From assembly GCA_964030785.1 (NCBI GenBank), contig OZ034975.1:37213069-37277068 (forward strand): a DNA stretch of 64,000 bases, given 5' to 3'. This stretch comes from Siderastrea siderea (taxonomy: Eukaryota > Cnidaria > Anthozoa > Scleractinia > Rhizangiidae). Both the position numbers and the translations under genes were made by a program. How positions within the stretch are numbered: position 1 is the first letter of the stretch; every line of letters begins with the position of its first letter. The notes beneath the pieces were generated by a model. It saw nothing but the letters and a program-made list of their open reading frames with translations, was not told the DNA's origin and made no database searches. Shown piece after piece: positions 58,342-64,000 of this stretch.

Positions 58342-60218
58342 TTAGGGGTTTGATACTTGCACTGGAATACGTCTAGCCACATTTTCTCCTAAGCGTTTGT
58401 AGTAGTTATTTTCTGAATGTGACCACTCCAACAAAGGTTTGTCATTTAAAATACTGTTTGTGATGTCCTTTATAACTGACATTAAAACATTGTCTGTCTT
58501 GACAAGAAAAAATGATGCTTGTTGTGTTTCAGGGTGATATGATTCTAAAATACAATAAGGGGCACCTGAGTACACACCATTTCTAACTGAGGCTGGATGT
58601 AGTAACTTGGCATCTGTTTCAGTGATGAAAGTGGCCCTTCAGTTTTAGCTGGTCTTGTTTTGACTTCCAAAATGAAGGGAGATGCAGCCAGTGCATCTGG
58701 ACTAGCACCATAATTTGAATCACTTGGATCCTCAAAGAAACCACAGGTTTCCCCTTCAGTTTTACTGTTGGACAAATGGCAAAATACTGATATTGCTTCC
58801 TTCTCAAATTTGTGACCCCACTTGAAATTCTCAAAGTTTGTTTTAAGAACATCACTTTCTTCCAAACCTTGTTTAACCACTTTTCAGTATTTAGTGAACT
58901 TCTCTTGTGCATATAAACCAAGGAGTGCAGGTAGTCTACTTCCAGTTATTTTGAATTTACGTAGATCTTTCCATTCATTGGTGTTCTGTAGAACATCATG
59001 GTAATTTGGTCCACATGGGCAAGGAGCCTTCAAATTGCTTATGTTTACTGTCATTAAGGACCTCTTTTTTTGAAGCTGAGTTTCAATACTGGCAATGACT
59101 TTTTTATTCTCTTGACTGACTGCCTCATACAAAACTTTACTATCTCTTGCCCCTGAGTTTGAGGTTTGTTCCTTAACCTTCTGTTCACTTGCTTTAACCA
59201 CACATTTAGAAGTTAGAGCTTTCTTAATGTTGTTTCCCACTAGATCCATCTTAGTTTGATTAAGATCAACTCTTTCCTGACAAAATGATTCCTCACAGTA
59301 AACATGATCAACTAGAGCCTGAGATTTTCTTGAAGAGTATCTGTTTTCTAAATGTTGATATAGGGATGTTGTTGGTCCAATAATTGAATTTTCAAGTACT
59401 GTGTACACATGATGTTCAAAAGGTTTAAAAGTTCCCTCGATTTTAGGGATTTCTCTTTTCATTTCCTCGCTCATTTTTTCAACATTGCGTTTCATTGTGC
59501 TATTTTGGGGATCAGCAGCTTGAATGCCACCTCCTTTTCTTTCAGCATGTACAGCAGATTTAGCTTTTAACTCCCTCAGTGGTACCATTGGTATAGAACT
59601 CTTGTGTGAACATCAATGCCATTTTTGTAGCTGTTCTGTACTTGTTAAAGCTAGTATTCTTTCTCCAGGTTCACGATAGTGTTTCAAGAAGAGAAGTAGT
59701 GCTAATACATGGCAACAGATTCCACTAAGTCCTACTGGACAACTACAGTGAGCTTTGCTGGGTATTCCATTTTCAAGCATAATAACTGTGGGACGTTGCA
59801 TGGACCCGTAAGACTTTTCTATCATAGCTTTAACGTAAACGTCTTGCCCATCGGCTAGAGCTTTAACATTGACAATTTTTCTACTTGTGAACATTTGTAA
59901 CGCTTTCTTTTGCTGACCAGCACTACCCTCTTGTTTTTTTGAAACATACTGAGTGAACATTTTACCATCGACCCTGGGAAGATCGTCGCTGGCTGCCCTC
60001 CATTTGGCTGTGGCTGGTGGAATTTCAAAGGAATCAAGACTACAAGGAAATACATAGGCTTTTTCTGACTTTGCTTTGAGTTTCTGGACTAGTCCTGGAT
60101 ACCTTGATAATCGATTTATCCTGATTGTTAGTTCTTGTTTTGAACCAGATGTAGAGGCTCCGATATCTGCCAGCCACTTCACGCAGTTTTCCTTGTTATG
60201 TTCTACACCTTTCTCCAT
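58342..60218 (-). pseudogene. ISL2EU accessory gene: SAP, SWIM zinc finger and YqaJ-type nuclease
   Basis: Begins MEKGVEHNKENCVKWLADIG at 60218 with a SAP-like helix pair, then a SWIM finger (SKAHCSCPVGLSGICCHVLAL) and a YqaJ/lambda-exonuclease-like domain (FKITGSRLPALLGL, FKWGHKFEKEAI, NYGASPDALA, FILEVKTR, YIQPQLEM) with the expected acidic and Lys residues. Breaks: in-frame TGA at about 59613 and 58884 (the latter where Trp is expected, in KFTKYWKVVKQG context) and a frameshift near 58560. The protein ends at 58342. It is convergent with the transposase, about 110 bp apart. Confidence 0.8.
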
Positions 60219-60432
60219 ATTTCTTGAATTTCTTTCTCACCTGAACTTGAAAGCCTGTATTTTCTTAACTTTTACTTGGTGTTACCTATCTTCGAGGTCT
60301 AAATTCACATGAAAACGTTTATAAAACTATTGCACTTTTCGAAGGGCCCCCAAGTTATTGAATTTTCCCGCGAAATTTTGTCCCTACAAGCCGCTTAACT
60401 AGTACCCAGACTTCCCGGTATGAAAGTCCCTA

Positions 60433-60892
60433 ATAGTCTTTTCCCGAGCCGCCGCCATATTGTAAAGCGAGAAGACCCTGGGGACGAGGTTGCGTAGACT
60501 TCAAGCAAAAGGACTAGGTTCCAGTTGAACGTTTCCTGTCGGTTGGCGTCCTTGGATGATATCATTCCGCAAATCTAACGAACATTCCTTGTCGTTGAAT
60601 GTTTCTTCAGGTTTCTTGAATTTGACATCGAAAGGAAGTCCTTTTCTTACTTTCATCTCTTCAATGAGGATGGATACATCTTTCGGGAGTATTACGCGCT
60701 TGATTATAGCAACCTTTACGGTTTTCGTGTCACTGCAACGATCTGGTAAGCAGAAGTTGTATATTCTGTTCAGTTCGTAATTGTCTTCTTTTCCATTTGG
60801 GAAGTTTTTGTTCTAAAGAAATAAAGTTTATCGCTTTATTATTGTCAAGTAAGTCTGGATTATGTTCTTCGTATCTTTTTGTATGATTTCAG
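60433..60892. other. no exon recognised; flank between ISL2EU and the Ig gene
   Basis: The first bases TAGTCTTTTCCCGAGCCGCC match a stretch at about 37018-37040 beside the other GGATTCC repeat. The end, TTTGTATGATTTCAG, is a good splice acceptor for the exon that follows. Confidence 0.45.
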
Positions 60893-61237
60893 AGGCTTTT
60901 CAGTGGGGGAAAAAACCTGCCAATCCTACAAACGTGGTTGAAGGAGTGAACAGTGACAGAGTCCTCCTTGTATGGGAGTTTGTTTTGGAGCGAGATGAAA
61001 CAATCGGAAGCATTCAGATTCAAAGAGAGGGACCAGGCAGTAAGCTACAAATTATTGCAACTAAACTTGGCAGCGACCCTTTTGATGTCAAAGAACCATT
61101 CAAAACTAAGTACAAAGCTTTTACTCCATTGACACTGGAATTATTGGACGTGAAGAACAACGAGGAATACAGGTATATCGTCTCTGTACTCTCGACAAAA
61201 GATTCAAAGGTTTACGAAGTGAGGATTAATGTAAATG
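60893..61237 (+). CDS. exon of an Ig-superfamily receptor or adhesion protein (V-like domain)
   Basis: A 345-base exon between TTTCAG and ATG|GTAAGT, phase 1 at both ends. It encodes a beta-rich extracellular domain (PANPTNVVEGVNSDRVLLVW, EYRYIVSVLSTKDSKVYEV) of the Ig V-like type, lacking an obvious Cys pair. It joins in frame to the exon at 63076 to give INVNVPPQITRPPV. Symmetric phase-1 exons are typical for shuffled Ig domains in animals. Which receptor it belongs to cannot be told; earlier exons are not recognised in the window. Confidence 0.7.
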
Positions 61238-63075
61238 GTAAGTTAAGAGTTATGTCGGATTGATCTTTTTCTTCTTTGCTCCTTTAATAAGTTGGTGTGA
61301 TGTCCACTGGACTTTACCAAATAAGTAAGACAAATGTAGGCATATAGATGCATAGTATTTGTTCGCTTCACTTATGACATACACAACACACAGGACCCTT
61401 CAAACTAGCTACATTGTACCTCGAACATGCTAGCAATCTCTGGTTTATCCACTTACTCTACTTATGATAATTTCCTACTTTCCTCAAATCGGTTCTCCTA
61501 TGATAAGCTCCGCTCCAATTTCCATTTCTCGATCGCGACCTGCAGACAATTCCATATATTTAAGTAAGCTGAAGTTACTTGACCGTTTCAGTGCACTTGG
61601 TCATAATAGTTTAACTTTAAGCTCTTTTTTCAATAGAATGGAGTTGGTTTTGAAAAACGAATCCCCAGTCAGAGTGTAAGGTAGTTTTAAGCAAGAGAAA
61701 GCCAAAGATCACTGTACCTTCGTTTTCGTGTGAGATACTGTAGTGTATATTTCAAAAGCGATGACATGCAAATTTCAGCAATTTCAAAAATTCGGTTCTC
61801 CCAGGGAGTCGTTGAATGAAATACTTGGGATTGTAGTAGAATCGACAGTTGTTTTACCGCAAGAATCGTTTTGTTGAGGAATTAACCGACCATTGGGGAT
61901 ATTTGTGCTGTGTAACTGTTTTGAATTTCTCAAGGCTTGCGAAACCAATTAACTCGAAGGATATTGCGCATTTTTAGCGCGTCATTTTTTTGTTTAATGA
62001 AATGGTCACGCTAACTTCTTCACGTACTGCCAAAATGTGCGGTGTAGTTGAATTAGTTGTTATAGTGAAAGCATTTATAGGGTTACGCGATAACACAGTT
62101 ATCGAGACCTGCAATTTTACGTTAGAGATCTGCAACATTTCCGCACGATGAGTCATGCCACGATTTGCGTAAGACTCACTCCCACAAGTAAATATCGGGT
62201 GTTGTGTCATCTCCCTTTGTGTTGAATATTTGAATGTCAAAATAAATGGCTTACCACAGACAATATATTTTGGTAGTCTTTAAGCTACTTTTTTTTAAAT
62301 AGACATCGGGGAGCGTAGCTTTTTGCTTAAAGCAGTTATTGTTTATTTATAAAGTTTTCAATACTTTTGCGGAAAGCACCTTCGGAAAAATTTCGAACTC
62401 TTTTGTGAATTACAACAATGACTATAAATTCATTGCTGTTGTTTTGTAATGAGATGGTTTTTGAATGGCAAGCTTCTTGGCTTAGACGATTTCATGGATT
62501 TCTGTGTAAAAGATTACTTACTGTGGAAAAAATAAACACTTGAAATGCTTTCTTGGTAAAAGATTACTTACTGTAGAAAACATAAACACTTGAAATATAA
62601 TGCAATGAATATTCTCCCAGACCTGCCAGGATCATGTGAAGTACATGTAGAGTGGTTCCCAACAAGTGTGTCCATTCATTTGAAAGTTGTCTATTGCAGT
62701 GTTGTGCTGTTTGCTTGCTTAAACATTCCAAAGTGTAAATTTTAAGATAAACAAAATAAAAGATAAAAAGTTGTTGTTGTATATGCAAAATCTATGGTCA
62801 TTCTCAGTGCCTATTATGATTTCTGTGGATACTCTTGCAAGCAACTTGTTTGGAGATCTTAGAGCAGCTCTATTTTAATAGTCCAGGTCTTGGGGATTTC
62901 TCCATTTGTATAGTTTAAAACTTCACCTTCATCCTAGCCACCTGTGTTGGACACTTATCGTGTGATCAGAATCTAGTTATACCCTTTAGTTCCAGTTCCA
63001 ATTTCAAACAGCTGTTTGTCCACTTTGCAATTACTCTAAAATTTTAACATTTTTTTCATTGATTGTATTTTCCAG
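61238..63075 (+). other. intron of the Ig gene
   Basis: 1.84-kb intron (GTAAGT ... TTTCCAG). It contains a 41-bp direct repeat with 50-bp spacing (62506-62546 and 62556-62596). Confidence 0.7.
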
Positions 63076-63348
63076 TTCCTCCACAAATAACTAGGCCACC
63101 AGTCTCATCACTCTGGAATCCAAGATTTAAGGCTGGAGAGAATTGGACACTGACATGCAATGCAACTGGTGACCCACTGCCCAACATTACCTGGACGAGG
63201 GAAGGCTTCAGACCAGATCAGTTTAATGCTTCTGGTCATGTCTTGCATTTTGTCAATGTACAGAGGAAGGACATTGGATCATACAAATGTACAGCCAGTA
63301 ATGGATATGGCAAGAATGCTACCAAACTTGCCAATGTTAACATAAACT
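63076..63348 (+). CDS. exon of the same gene: I-set Ig domain
   Basis: A 273-base exon, phase 1 at both ends, ending AACT|GTAAGT. It encodes a complete C2/I-set domain: KAGENWTLTCNATGDPLPNI, then TWTR, VNVQRKDIGSYKCTASNGYG, with the canonical Cys pair and Trp and several N-glycosylation sites (NWT, NAT, NIT, NAS). It follows the V-like domain in an extracellular region; the gene continues past the window. Confidence 0.85.
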
Positions 63349-64000
63349 GTAAGTTGCAAATTAAATAAAGAAAAGTTATTTGTTTACTTGATTAAGCCCC
63401 TAAAAATTCCGATGTGATTGACTTAAGTTGAATGTTTTAATTCAGATGTGTAATTTATGGTTTTATTTGTTTTTTTTTTATTTATGGTCAAATATGGAAA
63501 AAAGGAGTTACTTGTAAATCACAAGTGGTGAGCCACACTTCTACTATTACAAGCGTGACTTGTGTAATAATGGAGTTTTACAGTGGGGGAGGGGGGGAGA
63601 TTTGGGTCTATATTTGTTGACAAGGAAAGTCTGTCTCGGAGCTAGTAGCAAACAGTCACATGCACATCCCAGCCTATTCATAAAAGGTGTGGTTTCATGA
63701 GGTGAAAAACGTATAATTTTCAGTCCCATGTACAGATGTATCTCACTTTACAGGGCTTCTTACGGTATATTATGCGACCTCGAATCACATCCAATGATAA
63801 TCCATAAGAAATCTTAGAATCGATAAAAAGGCATAAGCTGGTCAAAATGACAAACATAAAATGCTAATTTAAGGCTATTTAGCATTGGAAACATCATGCA
63901 GAGCCCCTGAAATCTTCAATGTTGTTGTGAATCTAATGACAGTACATACAATGTGTTCTACAGTGTATGTGAAATCTTCTCCAGAGAAAACGCATAATTT
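63349..64000 (+). other. start of the next intron; nothing else seen
   Basis: AT-rich with a G-rich patch at 63581-63600. No exon found before the window ends. Confidence 0.5.

Larger units (their letters stand above)
56426..60430. mobile_element. ISL2EU-type DNA transposon, 4.0 kb, decayed
   Basis: Perfect inverted repeats of about 54 bp (GGGACTTTCATACCGGGAAG ... GGGACAAAA) are flanked by TA on each side (56424-56425, 60431-60432). It carries two convergent genes: a THAP plus DDE transposase on the plus strand and a SAP, SWIM and YqaJ nuclease gene on the minus strand. That gene pair and a TA target are the known signature of ISL2EU elements. Both genes are broken, so it is not autonomous now. 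Confidence 0.85.

Overview
The window reads as nuclear DNA of an animal, most likely a cnidarian and probably a stony coral or close anthozoan relative. The reasons are AT-rich sequence, spliced genes with canonical GT/AG introns, several non-LTR retrotransposon types, many small inverted-repeat transposons, and repeat families I associate with coral genomes. The species is an inference. Nothing resembles a prokaryotic operon, a phage or a CRISPR array.

Layout. 1-4437: decayed L1/Tx1-like LINE with a poly-A tail. 4455-4840: 5' scrap of another LINE. 5432-9222 (minus): pseudogene of a Cys-rich plus beta-propeller-like protein, with a LINE 3' fragment at 8655-9120 in its path. 9872-10868: LINE remnant with a 5' inversion. 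10890-11869: multimeric tRNA-derived SINE (three antisense units, one sense unit) with a 15-bp target duplication. 11885-24100: 12 kb without a recognisable gene, holding MITEs, microsatellites and a 92-bp tandem array. 24101-31408: 7.3-kb DNA transposon with ~480-bp terminal inverted repeats and a five-exon gene whose exons join into one unbroken 1,596-residue reading frame; its XPG/FEN-like nuclease core and CXC motif point to the Academ superfamily. 32342-33631: 1.3-kb near-palindrome. 34610-35550: dimeric tandem array of hairpins. 37589-41666 (minus): LINE with intact YADD, split by a second SINE multimer with a 12-bp target duplication. 41667-42350: 69-bp minisatellite. 43741-52641: very long broken coding region carrying a chromodomain and a C-terminal Ulp1-type cysteine peptidase, interrupted at a TTAA site by a 2.33-kb non-autonomous transposon. 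56426-60430: ISL2EU-type transposon with two convergent decayed genes (THAP plus DDE transposase; SAP, SWIM and YqaJ nuclease), itself hit by a 143-bp MITE. 60893-63348: two phase-1 exons of an Ig-type receptor or adhesion gene, the clearest host gene.

The window is dominated by mobile DNA at different stages of decay. The most intact autonomous element is the Academ-like one. The minus-strand LINE is next: its coding is open apart from 5' truncation and the SINE insertion. Nested insertions give a relative chronology, because several target duplications are exact and the interrupted reading frames rejoin when the insert is removed. The best candidates for under-described biology are the Academ-like element, the chromodomain-Ulp1 protein and the head-to-tail plus inverted SINE multimers.
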